Shown: one piece after another, positions 13,685 to 26,800 of the stretch
Numbering within the stretch: position 1 is the first letter of the stretch
Layout: each line of letters opens with the position of its first letter
Assembly: GCF_900005765.1 (NCBI RefSeq)
Contig: NC_041689.1
Location: 310,001-374,000, forward strand
Length of the DNA stretch: 64,000 bases
Direction: 5' to 3'
Origin: Plasmodium relictum
Taxonomy: Eukaryota; Apicomplexa; Aconoidasida; Haemosporida; Plasmodiidae
Translations under genes and position numbers: made by a program
Notes under the pieces: model-generated
Databases searched by the model: none
Told to the model about the DNA's origin: nothing
The model's input: only the letters and a program-made list of their open reading frames with translations

Positions 13685-16619
13685 TTAATAATAATTTATT
13701 TTATTTATTTCATTAGCATATAGAATAAATATTAAGGGCATTCCTATAAAAAAATATTAAAAAAATAAAGTTACTTTAAATTGTTTTTTTATAGGGTATG
13801 TATATTATTTTTTATTACCTAATAAAATATTAGACCAAAATATTACATTTCCTATTGGTTTATTTTTATAAAAGTTCTCCCCTAACCATGAAAGTGGGAA
13901 TTGTAAAAACATCAAAAAAAATAAATAAAATTTACATGTATGAAAACAAGCTATCTATATATATATATATATATAAAAAAAAAAAAAAGAAATATGAGAA
14001 AAATTCACATTATTCAATTTGCTTGTTATATATATATATTTATTATTATAAGATAATTTAATTATATTATTAGTATATATTTTTATTCACCATTAATAAT
14101 TCGTGAAAAATTGCTGAAACCAGATAAGTTAAGATACATGCTTTAAATTTATTTAGCTGCCAAAAAAAAAAAAGAAAAGTAGAAAATGGAATATCAATGA
14201 ATTGAATTATAATATATACTGAATTTTTAGTAAATATTCTATTTATAATAAAAAATTGTTTGTAAATTGTATTGTTGAAATTTTTATATCTTGTTTTATT
14301 TATATAAAATTTATCGTAATCGTTTAGTAATAAAAGTATATAAAAATTTATATAACCTTATAATTATTTTTTGCCACTAAATAAACATGCTTAAACAACC
14401 AAGCTTGAACAACGTTATTCCATTTTCTTGAAAACTCGTACCATATTGTACTATTCCACCAATCCTTATAAAATAATAAATAGATATGTAATATATTTAA
14501 ATTATATAATATGTATTTGAATAAATAATCATTTATATACTTGGTAAAATTCCCTTTCTCCAAATTTCGTTATTTCAGCAAATAAATTACAAATGCACTC
14601 AAATATTAAATAAAAGGATGAGAGAAAAATTACTAAACATGGGAATATTAATCTATAAAAAACAAAAATAAACTTTTGAATTAACAATAATTACATTTTT
14701 CTTTTAAATATATATATATATATATATGTTTTTCACCTTATTACTGCTTCAAAAAATGATATATTATTTATGCGATATACAGTTGGTGCAATGAAAACAG
14801 TGTATGTCGTATATTCTATAATCTAATATAAATAAGATGTCATATTTCAAAATAAAAGAAGAATTTTAATGTGTAAAAATAAAATAATAAATATATATAT
14901 ATATATATATACATACCACAGTCAATAACAAACATATAATCTTTTGAGTAAAATATTTAAGTCTAAATTTTTTAATTCTATTAAAAAAAAAAGAATTAAA
15001 TCATAAAAAATTCTTCATTCTTAATTTTTTTTTTTCTATAATTATTTTAAAAAAATTGGAAACCTTTTGAAATTAAATTTATATATTAAAGAAGGGCATA
15101 TCATAAAATTTATATAATTCTTTATATTTAGCTATAAATAGAAAAATAATAATAAATATTATATTACAGAACAAAAATAATAGGTAAAATAAAACATCAT
15201 AATTTATAAATTATAAATAATTTTTTGAAGTTACATTTTTATAATTAACAAGATTATCATTTGGATTTCTTTTAGTATATTCTAAATTTGTAAATAAATA
15301 AGAGTGCATCTACAAAAAAATAAAAATATACACATAAAATAATCATATATTAAAAAAAAAAAAGAAAAAAAAGAAAAAGTTAATATAAATTATTTTTATA
15401 GTACAATATCTCCTAAATATTATTGAATCTAATATAAATAAATATTTCAAATATATATATTTTTAAATAATAAGAAATTAAAAATTTACTTTCATAAAAA
15501 ATATGTAAGATATTGAAATGACAAATCCACATGGAATAACTGTAAACCTATATATATATATATATATAAAATTCTCTATTTCATTATATATAAATATATA
15601 CATATATATTTATATTTATTTAATACTTAATATATATGCAACTAAGAAAAGTAAATATTATTATCCATATTTCTGAAAAACTTTGTAAAATTAGTAGTGT
15701 TGATATAGAAATTTTTTTATTTCTATATAAATAATATATAAAATATGTTCTAAAAAAAAAAAAAGAAAAAAATATTAATAAAACTAATTGAACAAATATA
15801 ATAATTTTGATGTGCAGATTTGTAATATATTTTATATATATATGTTTATATTTTTTTTTCTTTTTTTTTTTTATCTACATGAAAGAAAATAGAAATATTT
15901 TAAGACATAGAAAAATCTAAAAAAAAAATAAGAATAAATAAATAAATAAAATAGGTGATTTTATTTATATTTCACAATTTTAATTTTTATTTATTACAAA
16001 TAAAGGAAATTTTATAAACATTGATTTTAAAAACTAAAAAAAAAAAAAATAAGATAATAGAATAAAAAAATGAAAAAAAGAATTTCTTGAAAAATTATTT
16101 TGTATGCTACAAATTTTTATTATATTGAAAAAAAGAAGAAATAATTTTTTTTTATTTCTATTTTTATTTTTAAAATACTGAAGTATCTAGAAAGTATCCC
16201 TTTTCCAAAAAATTAACAACTGGAATAATCAAAGAGAAAAATAAACCTACATTAACTAAAGAAAAAATTTATTATATATTTTTTTTTTATCCAACTATTT
16301 TATTTAAAAATATAATTTTTATTAATTTTAATAAATATTATTTTTTTTTAATTTTATTCATTTTTTAATTACTTATTAAATTACTAAATCCATATAAGTT
16401 CGAAGACATAATAGGGGAGTTTTTATCGCATATATCTAGTTGAGAGGGAGTATATAAATTTCCCTGATTTTTCTCATTCTCTTTATTTACTTCATTTTTT
16501 TCTTGTTCATTTAATTTTTTATTGAACTTATTATCATTTTTTATTCTAACATATAATTTACTATTACAAAATTTTGGTACTATTTCACTTATAGTATTAG
16601 GTTGCACATTTATTTTCAT
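13685..16619 (-). CDS. DGAT1: DGAT1-type MBOAT acyltransferase (14 exons)
   Basis: Exons in transcription order: 16373–16619, 16179–16255, 15879–15916, 15627–15749, 15490–15547, 15235–15309, 15064–15131, 14917–14977, 14737–14822, 14541–14652, 14357–14464, 14091–14156, 13819–13954, 13685–13743. Every intron is GT–AG, every phase agrees, and the product is 437 residues. Hallmarks in order: FMICPSLIYKFNF (like FLFAPTLCYELNF of DGAT1), VFIAPTVYR, FAEITKFGEREFYQDWWNS carrying the FYxDWWN acyl-CoA motif, VSAIFHELLM with the catalytic His of the MBOAT family, and a closing GMPLIFILYANEI like GQPIAVLMYVHDY. About 80 soluble residues precede the first membrane helix. The enzyme would make triacylglycerol from diacylglycerol and acyl-CoA in the ER. 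The resemblance is to DGAT1 more than to sterol acyltransferases. The frame is intact. Confidence 0.9.
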
Positions 16620-19056
16620 TTTTTCAAAAATTATATATATAAACAAGTTACACAATGTGTTATTTATTTATTATAAAAATTGCATTTTTTTTTTTTATTT
16701 TTAAGAAAATGATGAAAACAGACTCTTTAGATTATATTTTATAAAAAAAAAAAAAAAAGCAAATTTAATAATTATTATATTAAAATATGGCAAAAAAAAA
16801 AAAAAAAAAATAAAATAATTCTCAAGATTCAAACTACCTAGAGTATTTTATTCACTTACTAGCAGTATGCTTACTTTATTACATGCTTTTAAATTTGTTC
16901 TTAAAAAAAAAATTAAATAAATAAATAGAACAAAAAGTTTGAAATGTAATAAAAAAAAAAAAAAAAAAAGCCAAAAAAAAGGAAAATATTACATAGTATA
17001 TAAAATATGTAGTCTCACTTTGAAAAAAAAAAAAATCTCTTAGAAACTGTTAGGCATTTTTTTCTGTATTTTCTCATTTATATTTTAATTAAAATTGAGT
17101 GAAACCTAGAGAACTTACAACTTTTGGTAGTAAACTTAAAGATAATTGTTTATAATTTTTCTCATTTTTTAATTATTGTAAGAAACCAACGAGACATATA
17201 AAAACATTAAAACAGTAATAAAAAAAAATAGAGAATTAATCAAAATTAAATATTTAAAAAAAAAAGGACTATCGGGTACAAAGAATTACTAAAATGAAAT
17301 AATAAATAAAAAATCAGAGAAACGTATTTATTAATTATTTATAACACTTACTAATATTTTAAATAAATAACGTTTTTTTTTTTTTTTAAATGAAACTTAC
17401 AAGACTCTAGACCTATTTTAGAATAGAAAAAATATAGTATTTTTTATTAATTTAAAATTTTAATAATTTTCCTTTATAATATAAAAATAAATAAATACAT
17501 ATATTTTAATAATTCATAAAATAAAATCCAATGAATTACAATTTTAATAACATAAAAAAAATTAAAATGAAAGAAAAGTTAGGAAATATCTATGAAATAA
17601 TGATTAAATTTTTTATATTAAATTAAAAAATACATTTGCTGTTATTTAATATTTCATGCACAATATTAAAAATTATTTTCTTAAACAATAATATTATAAA
17701 ATTTTAAATATATTATATAATAAAAAAGAATAAGTAAAACTTTGAGAATTTTTTCTAAATTTATGTTATCCTTACAATTTAAAATTTAGAGAATTTTTAG
17801 ATGAAAGAATAATATTAAATTTTAATGAGAAAAATATATTATTATATAAATCTATATTTATTTTTAATACTATTTTAAATAATAATTTTTAAAAATTCTT
17901 GAATAGGATGAAATAGAATGTGATGCCATATTTTCAAGTTATTTCTATTTATTATATATATATTTGTCTTAACTCTCCATATAGTATTTTCGTAATTTTA
18001 TTCTTGCCTCTTTATTTTTTCTTATTTTTATATATAAACGCAAAATAGAAAATATGTATTGTTTTTTCGTCTTTTTATACATTAGTTTAAAAATGGATTA
18101 CTTAAGAAAAGGGAGAATTGCTTAAATACAGTATAGTAATTTTTATAAATAATGTATTCTAAAAATATTATGTAAATAAAGATATCTCAAAACTAATTAA
18201 ATTTTAATATGTATAAAAAATAAAAAAAAAACAAAGAAAGTTATATTTGGAAAGACAAAAAAGTATTAGATAAAGTTATTTTTTTTTCATCTTATTTTAT
18301 TACTATTTTTTTTTTTTGTTCAAAAGTGCTGATTAAAAATATTAAGTAATTACAAAAAAGTTATATTGAAAAGAGAAAAAAAAAAAGAATTAGATAAATT
18401 ATTTACGAAAAATAATAAAGATATAAACACTTATTAAATAAATAAAATTATTTTAAGCTCAAAAAAATCTATGTGAAAAACAAACTATTATAGTTAATAT
18501 TTTTTAGTATATATATATATATAATTTTATAAAATAAAATCTTTGTATAAAAATATATATTTTATAATAAATATAATAATTTAAAAAAAACCAAAAATTA
18601 AAGGCTAAAAATATATTTTCTTTTTTTTTTTTTAAATATAGTAATAATATTATAATAATTCTGACTTCAAAAACACTTTAAATTATTCTCATTCTATATC
18701 AAATATTTATTTCAAGATAAAAAAAAAAAAAACCTGAATTTTATTCTTTAAATTTTTCTAAGAAAAAATAAACAATATAAAAAAAAAAATTCTTTACACT
18801 TTTTTTTTTATAAGTAAACACCCCTTTTTTATTTCATAATTTTTTCAGTAAAATAGGAAATATGTAAGAGTAAATAATTATTTAAAAGAATACATACAAT
18901 AATTATACATTTAAAAAGTATTTAACAAAAATAATTAAAATAAATGAATATATATTTCTAAAAATAACTAAAATATATAATTTTAAAATATTAAACTAAA
19001 AAAAATAGGGAACAAAAAAAAAAAAAAAATCAAAATATTAAAATTAAGATATTAAT

Positions 19057-19089
<33 letters not shown>

Positions 19090-19152
19090 TAACTTATAAA
19101 AAAAATATAAATTGATTCAAAGAAAAGGTATAAGTATTACAAAAAGATAAAA
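16620..19152. other. Divergent upstream region, DGAT1-type gene and PCNA1
   Basis: This 2.5 kb lies between divergent genes. It is crowded with poly(A) and poly(T) runs of 10–20 and TA tracts (around 18506–18522 and 19073–19090 just before PCNA1). No coding island or RNA gene is seen. Confidence 0.6.
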
Positions 19153-19977
19153 ATGTTAGAAGCAAAGTTAAATAATGCATCTATTTTAAAAAAATTATTT
19201 GAATGTATCAAAGATTTAGTAAATGATGCAAATGTTGATGCTGATGAAACTGGGTTAAAATTACAAGCATTAGATGGAAATCATGTATCCTTAGTTAGTT
19301 TACATTTATTAGATTCTGGTTTTTCACATTATAGATGTGACCGTGAAAGAGTTTTAGGTGTTAATATTGCATCATTAAATAAAGTTTTTAAATTATGTTC
19401 CGCTAATGAATCTGTTGTTATATCTAGTAAAGATGATGAAGACAATCTTAATTTTGTATTTGAAAATAACAAGGAAGACAAAGTCACAAACTTTTCTTTA
19501 AAATTAATGTCAATTGAATTAGATTCATTAAATATACCTGACTGTGAAGAAGGCTTTGATGCAGAAGTAGAGTTAAGTAGTAAAGAATTAACTAATATTT
19601 TTAGAAATTTATCTGAATTCTCAGATACTGTCTTTATTGAAATAGATTCAAATAGCATTAAATTTACAACAAAAGGATTAGTAGGGGATGCTGAAGTTGC
19701 ATTAAAACCAAGAGACTCAACAAGCGAAGATGACATAGGAGTTAATATAAAATCAAAAAAAAAAATTAAACAGTCATTTGCTATTAAATATTTAAATTTA
19801 TTCTCAAAATCTAACATTTTGTCAGATGTTGTTACTCTGGGATTAAGTGATAGTAGACCAATTGAATTTAGGTATGAAATAAAAGATACTTCACCTGACG
19901 CAGATACTTTAAAAATAGGTTTTGTTAAATTTTTCTTAGCACCGAAAATGGATGACGATATGGATAATAAAGATTAA
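19153..19977 (+). CDS. PCNA1: Proliferating cell nuclear antigen 1
   Basis: A single exon encodes 274 residues, the size known for Plasmodium PCNA1 and longer than the usual 258–261. MLEAKLNNASILKKLFE and LQALDGNHVSLVSLHL match the first half of the sliding clamp; the second half has IKFTTKGLVGDAEVAL and the C-terminal IGFVKFFLAPK, equivalent to MGHLKYYLAPK of other PCNAs. The extra length comes from a small insertion near residue 190 and an acidic tail (MDDDMDNKD). PCNA is a homotrimeric DNA clamp that tethers replicative polymerases and repair enzymes in the nucleus. Apicomplexans have a second PCNA elsewhere; this one, the closer relative of the canonical clamp, fits PCNA1 by length and neighbourhood. 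Confidence 0.95.
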   Translation: MLEAKLNNASILKKLFECIKDLVNDANVDADETGLKLQALDGNHVSLVSLHLLDSGFSHYRCDRERVLGVNIASLNKVFKLCSANESVVISSKDDEDNLNFVFENNKEDKVTNFSLKLMSIELDSLNIPDCEEGFDAEVELSSKELTNIFRNLSEFSDTVFIEIDSNSIKFTTKGLVGDAEVALKPRDSTSEDDIGVNIKSKKKIKQSFAIKYLNLFSKSNILSDVVTLGLSDSRPIEFRYEIKDTSPDADTLKIGFVKFFLAPKMDDDMDNKD

Positions 19978-20876
19978 AGTATATTTTTTTACATTTTTTT
20001 TTTTTTAATAATACTTCTAATATATATATTTATTAAAAATATCTTTTTAATAATCATTTAAACATATATATAGATCAATAAATAATATTAACTTTTTTTT
20101 TTATTTATAATATTTTAAGCTTTAAAAATATTTTAACCACTTTTTTTATTACATTATTAATTGAAAATAGACTACAATAAAATAAACTTATGTGAACAAT
20201 AAAAATAATTTTAAATAATAAAAAAAAAAAAAAAATAAATAAATAAATAAATAAAAAATAATAGAAATATATAAAATATATAAAATATGCAAATAAACTA
20301 GTAAATGTATAAAAAAATAAAATAAATAAAATTCAGTAGCATAAACAGTACATATATAATTCTGTAATATAATTAAAACTTCTATGTTGCAGTATACTTG
20401 AAATGTAAAAAAAGTTGAAAATTACAAAATAAAGTTTAAATAACTTCATATAAATCTTAAAGTTAAAATTATTTTTATATATATAAACTATTATTATTGA
20501 TATTTTTCATGAGAAAATATATATTTTTAAAATTGTTTTAAGTCTTGTTCTTCTTTTTATTTTTGAAATACAAACAACATTTTAATAATATTTCAATTTT
20601 TTTTATAATTTTTTTTAATAAATAGTTCTTATAGGATGCTCACATTCTTTTACAAATTCCTATATATGTTTAAAGAGAATACATTTTTATATATTTAATT
20701 TTTTTTTTTTTTTTTTTTTATAAATGTTCAAGAATACAAGAAAAAAAAAATAAGTCTTAAAAAGAAAAAAAAAGACATAGAAAAAAAATAAATATAATAT
20801 TACGATTTAAAGAACAGAATTATATTTTTTTATTTCCTGTATGTACAAGATAAAATAATTTTTTTTTTAAAACAAT
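19978..20876. other. Convergent 3' region, PCNA1 and GAC
   Basis: AT-rich filler with an AATA repeat at about 20236–20255 and a T run of about 20 at 20700–20719. No gene is seen. Confidence 0.6.
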
Positions 20877-23800
20877 TTAATAATTATAACTAGCTGCATC
20901 ACGCCACAATACAATTAAATCAACGAATGCATCTCTCTCTTTTTGTGTTTTTGTTTTAATAGGTAATTCTAATCCATTTGGGAATTCCTCAGTTGGTGGG
21001 CCAAAAACGCATAAAGTTACTTTTGTAGTAACTTTTCTAGGTTCCCTTTTATTACATGCTTTTAATGTTGGATGAGATAATCCTTTAGATATATTTTTTA
21101 TACGGACAATAGATATTTTAAAGATATTTTCCAAGTTTTCTCCAACTGTCCATTCAAAAGTACTTAAATCTTGACTTGCTTTCCATTTAAATGCTTGTCT
21201 TTGATCACTGTTATAAAATATTTTGCAAGAACCACCTTTTCTTAAGGTATCTTTTATATTAGATGGTAAATCATGAACACCATTTACATAAGGATCTACG
21301 TCAAATTCTGATAAGCTAAAATCAAAAATTAATAGAGTATCCTTAAATGCATCTAATGGATCTTCTGCTGAATTCATTGCATTTAATGTGAGCTGAACTT
21401 TCTGGAATATTTGCTTATCCTCTTTTTTATTGTTCATTTTTGATAATCCATTCTTAAATCCTTTTATAATATCTCTAGTGATGGTTGTATCATATACTTC
21501 TGCTGAATACATTGCAATGTTATCTATACATATAGACAATAATTGCATTATTATTGCATCTCCCCCAAAATTATTTAAATTCTCCTTAGCCAAAGCATCA
21601 AAACCTGATGCTGTCATTGAAATAATCCCTAATCGATGATACGCAAAATATGCTAATAAACCGAGAGATACCTTTTGTAGTCTTAATTGCTTTTGGTGGT
21701 GTTCTTCATTTGCACAAGTTAATACAGCTTGTATTATTGAATCTATCATTTCTTTATCCATACTAATATTATACCAACCTCCTAGTTTTGCATTATGCAA
21801 TTCTTCTTCTTCTTCAGGATATTCGTTTGTTACTCCTTCTACATTTTGTGTATAATATAATACACATAATAAAACACGCAATACTTCTAGCATTACAATT
21901 GATTGATTAATAGATTTGCATATAACATTTGCCACTGATGGAACACCTCCGCTATTGCAAAATTCATAAGCCAATTCTTCTGATTGAATCAAACGCCTAA
22001 CACATCTTAACGAAGCAACAACTAATTCAGTCATTTCAAATTCTCCAGTATCTGCTTCCATACAGCTAATTAAAATTCCGAATGCATTTGCTTTCACTAA
22101 TAAAGGCAAACTTGATTCAATTTTACATTGATTACTTAATAAATGAATTGCCAAGGCCAATAGATTAATATCATAATCATATAATTGTATAACATTAATC
22201 GTTGTTTCTATTCCACCATTATCAGCAAACATTTTAGCATTTTCATTTAATCTGCACAAGGAACATAAAATATCTAATAACAAAAATATTACTTTCGTAT
22301 CTTCTCTATTTTGCTTTAACACATTTAATACAGGTATTAATGTAACTCCAAAATTTTTCATATTTCTTTGTTCATTTTCCATAACCAAATTGGATAAAGT
22401 ACGTAAACCTGTCTCTAATTGTGCATCGGGAAATGATTCATTTAATTTATTTAACCAAGATTCATAAGATACTTCAATTTTTGCATCTAAGAAGTATTGA
22501 ATATTTGCCGTATATAAAGATAAGTTGGAAATGGCTTTAAATAAACTTTCAATACACCTCACTGCATTTTTATCATCACTTCCGTCATAACTTTTTAAAC
22601 ATTGTACTAACTCCGCAGGAGAACCATTCTTACCATAATGCTTCTTCATTTCCTCATTTTTAAACAAAATATTACAAAGTAAAACAGATGCGCCATTGGT
22701 TACATCAAAGTTAGATCTATATTCTCTTAAAATTCTAACGTTTAAATCTGGTCCTTTTAAATTACAAAAAATGGAACTATTTGCTTTATGATCTATACAC
22801 ATATTTGCTAATGCTAAACAACAGTTTGTTATTGTTGGCTCCATTTTTTCTACATTTAATGATCTTAACAATAAGTTTACACACGCTTCTATTCCTTTTA
22901 GTTCTCCAATTTTAGTTTTTATTTCCTTTACTACAGATAAACTACCAATTAAAAATAAAACATCTGGAAATATAATTTTATCTGTTTGTGGATTATTTAT
23001 AATGCTTATTAATCGAGCTAAAACACCAGCTTTTAATAATGTCTGAACATGTGCATCTGACACAATTTTTCTCATGGAACGGAAAACATGACGTAGGAGT
23101 AAAACAGTATAGTTACCTTTATCATAGTCATTCCATATTTCTATTAAATTATGAACAGCATTTGTCTTGTCATATACATTTCTATTGTAGGCTGTTCTGT
23201 CTATCAACAAAACACGACTTTTAAGAAACTCTTCTTTATTTTCTTTATCTAATGTCTTATCCATGTTTAAATCATTTACTGATTTACTTATAATATTTGG
23301 ATAATCTTTTATTTCTTTCACTATTTCTAAACCTTTTGGATTTTTAGTAAAAGCGCACATAGCACGGCATGAGTAATGTTTTACATTTTCACTACTTTGT
23401 TTAACTATTACATGAAAAGCGCTAGTATGGAATCCTTTTTTTGCAAGTTCAGAAATATTCTCTCCATCTTCACAAAATAATTCTATTGCCATATTACCGT
23501 AAGAATGATCAATTCCTGCTTCCGTGGTAGGTTTTAAGTCATCCTTATTATATATCTTTAATCGATCTAACACAAAATCCATTTCTTTTTCTAATGAAGG
23601 ATCTTGTAAAATATTAATAGGTGTCCCACTGGTTGTATATTGTGATAGAATATCATATACATCTTTACAAGTTTTCTCCCTTGGTTTATCATCATTTATT
23701 GCATTACGGATATTATTAATTCTAGTTTTCATATTATCAACGTAATCATCACCTAGTTCTCCTCTTCTCTTCTCAAGAGTATTTTCTAACTCTTCAAATA

Positions 23801-26800
23801 ATTTATATAATTCTTTATTATTAGCAAGTTGGCGACCTATTCCTTCATTCAATAACAAATTTTCCAAAGCTTGTAAAAATGCTTCTGCTGCTCCTATATC
23901 ACTTAATATATTATCTCGACTATTTTCTATTACAATTGGTAATGCAGAACTTAAGATTTTTGCAGCTATAGATGTATCATAAGAAGCTATTATTCCTAAT
24001 GCTTCTAAGGCAGATGCAGTTACTTCTGGGTTTTGTGCATATTCTATTAATCTTGCTAAATTATTTACCGCATTAATCTTTTCTACTGGTAAAATATGTA
24101 AAAATATTCCAGTTTCGGCGCAATCTTTTATCAATGCAGCATATGCTTTCATAATTTCTACCCTATCCTGTTCTGAATATCTAGACAAATTTTCTTCAGT
24201 TACTAAATCGCCAATTTTTTTTAATGCGTCAGTGGCTACTTTTTCATCTAATAAATTAGCCAAGATCATTTTATCCACTAAATTAATAAATTCCAATGTT
24301 CTATCTTTATTTGAACTTGAATTTAACAACAACTCGCAGTTTTGTATTATACGTTCAGTATTCATATTATTTGCATATCCAGAAGAATTCGCTGTTTCTG
24401 AAATAGCTCCCAGTAATTTCATTCCAGGTATGCATACAGAGTCACTTGATCTATTTGAATCCATAATTACTAATGTTTGGTCTATAAGATTTCCCATTGA
24501 ACCATTCCATTGTTTGTACAGCAATTTAGCACCTTCTTCATCTTTTGCTACTTGTTCTAAAAACTCGAATATTCCTTGTACAACTTCTGGTTTATTTTTA
24601 TGTTGTTCCAATGCTTCATAGGTACTATCTAATAGCTGCGGCAATTTATCCATTACCAATTGTTTCGTATATGGATTCAAAATACATCCAGCTAAAACAC
24701 TATAAACTGGGGATACAAATTTAGCATTTGATATTCCTATTTTATTGGAAATCATATCTGTATATTGATTTAAAGTTCCTGCTGAAGCTACTACCCATGA
24801 ACCCAATTGATCTTCATAATCATATTTTACGCGATCTACTAATCTTTTAGTAACTAACGCTACATTAGCTTGTAATGAAACATTATCTACTTCGGAAGCT
24901 AAATATTCATTTAATACCTGTAATGTAACTTCAGTGTATTGCAAAGCATCTTGAGGATCTTCTAAAGGAGCTCTCAAAAAAATTTCTAATTTACCAGTCA
25001 AGTTATCTATTTTTTGCACTGAATCAGGATCATCATTTTTAACATTTAATATTAATTTCATCAATTTTTTTACTTGCTCATCAGCTCCCATATACGAAAA
25101 CAATACACCTCCCAATTTCGAAATTTCTTCATTTTCGCTGTGGATCATAGTAACATCAGAAACTGTATCAATAGCACCTAACTCTTTTAATTGCATTTTG
25201 TCATTGGCATTACATAGTTTAACTAAAACTCTCAATATTTCTAATGCAGTTTCTTCATTATTCTTATTTTGACTTAAACTTCCTACCATTATTTTTATCG
25301 CAGAATGCTTATCTATTTTCATTTTTTCTTCTAGAGTAACATAATCTGCTATAATTGCTAAACATTTTGAACTTTCTTGAACAATAGGAAGATAATCTTG
25401 GTATTCTTCCATAATTTTAAATAAGTTATCGATAACAGGTGTTTTACTAGATATATGTACTATAATTTCTTCTTTATGAGTTCTTAATAGTTCGTGTAAC
25501 GCTTTTATAGCGTTTGCTCTAGAATTTTTATTTTTTTCTGAGTTACCTAATAATTTTACAATTAAAGAAACGAGTTCTTCATATTCTGGATGACTAATTA
25601 ATTGATTCACACGCTTTCCATCTGTACACATGCAAGCTAAACATCCACAAGTACTTTTTATAACAACGTCAGATTCTGCAAAATGATTTATTCCTGTACA
25701 CAGTTTTTTAACCATTCCTGAATTAAATGCAGTATCAGCGTTTGTTATATCATGCTTCATTAGTAAACTCAAGGATTCCAATATATTAGAAACAGCCTCT
25801 TCTGTGTAATCATTCCCAGGAAACTGTAATAGATCATATGCTTCTATTAATGCAGAGGTCATCTTATGTTTAGTTAGATGAACTAATCCAATTCTTGTTT
25901 GTGATATATTGATGCAGGCGTGGGCAACTTCTGATATAGTAGCATCAAATAAGCTTCTTCCTAAAATATCATAATCTTTACTAGTTATTGAATCGGCAGC
26001 TTTAGGATTACCTTTTAGCCATTTTTCAATATTAAAAAGAGATTCTCCTATATTACAACGAGCAGATATTTTACTTGCTTCAGGTGTCAATAGCAATTCA
26101 TTTAAGGAAACTAAACACTCGTGCAATTTTGCAATATTTTTTTCTTTCATAGCATTATCGCATAACTTTAATAATTCCTCAATCTCTTTTGATAATGAAT
26201 CTAAAGGCATCAACAACGCCAAAAGAGGAGCACATGTTATTTTTAATTTAGTGTTCTTTACATGTGTTCTCATGGCGGTTTGGAGAGGGCTTAGAGCATT
26301 TGCTTTTCTTAAAACTTCAATTGATTCAGGATTAATTTTAACTAAATTTGCTAAAACAGTAAATCCAATTATCTGCACATCAACATACATAGGAACTTTT
26401 TGAAGATAATTAACAATTTGCTTTACATATCCTTTATTAACCAAAATATCTGCACCTATCCTGTCACTACTAAGAAGTATATTATTTATGGCTGCAAGTA
26501 AATTCGTTTGAGTTAAACGAGAATCTGAGTATTTTTTCATTAATTTAAATATACTATCTAAACTTGCTTCTACAAGAGTGTCACTGCTTATTTTGTTTAC
26601 TTTTGTTAAATCATTAATGCATACTGCAGAAGTTATTAAAATGTTTTCATCTGGTTCTTCAGATTCTGCAATTCTTTTTACTTGTGTAATACACATTATA
26701 TCAACTATCGTTGCTATTACCTCATGTATCATAGAAGATGAATTTAATTTTAGTATCTTTATTGTCTTTAATCCAGCTTTAATTAATCTAGTTTGATCGT

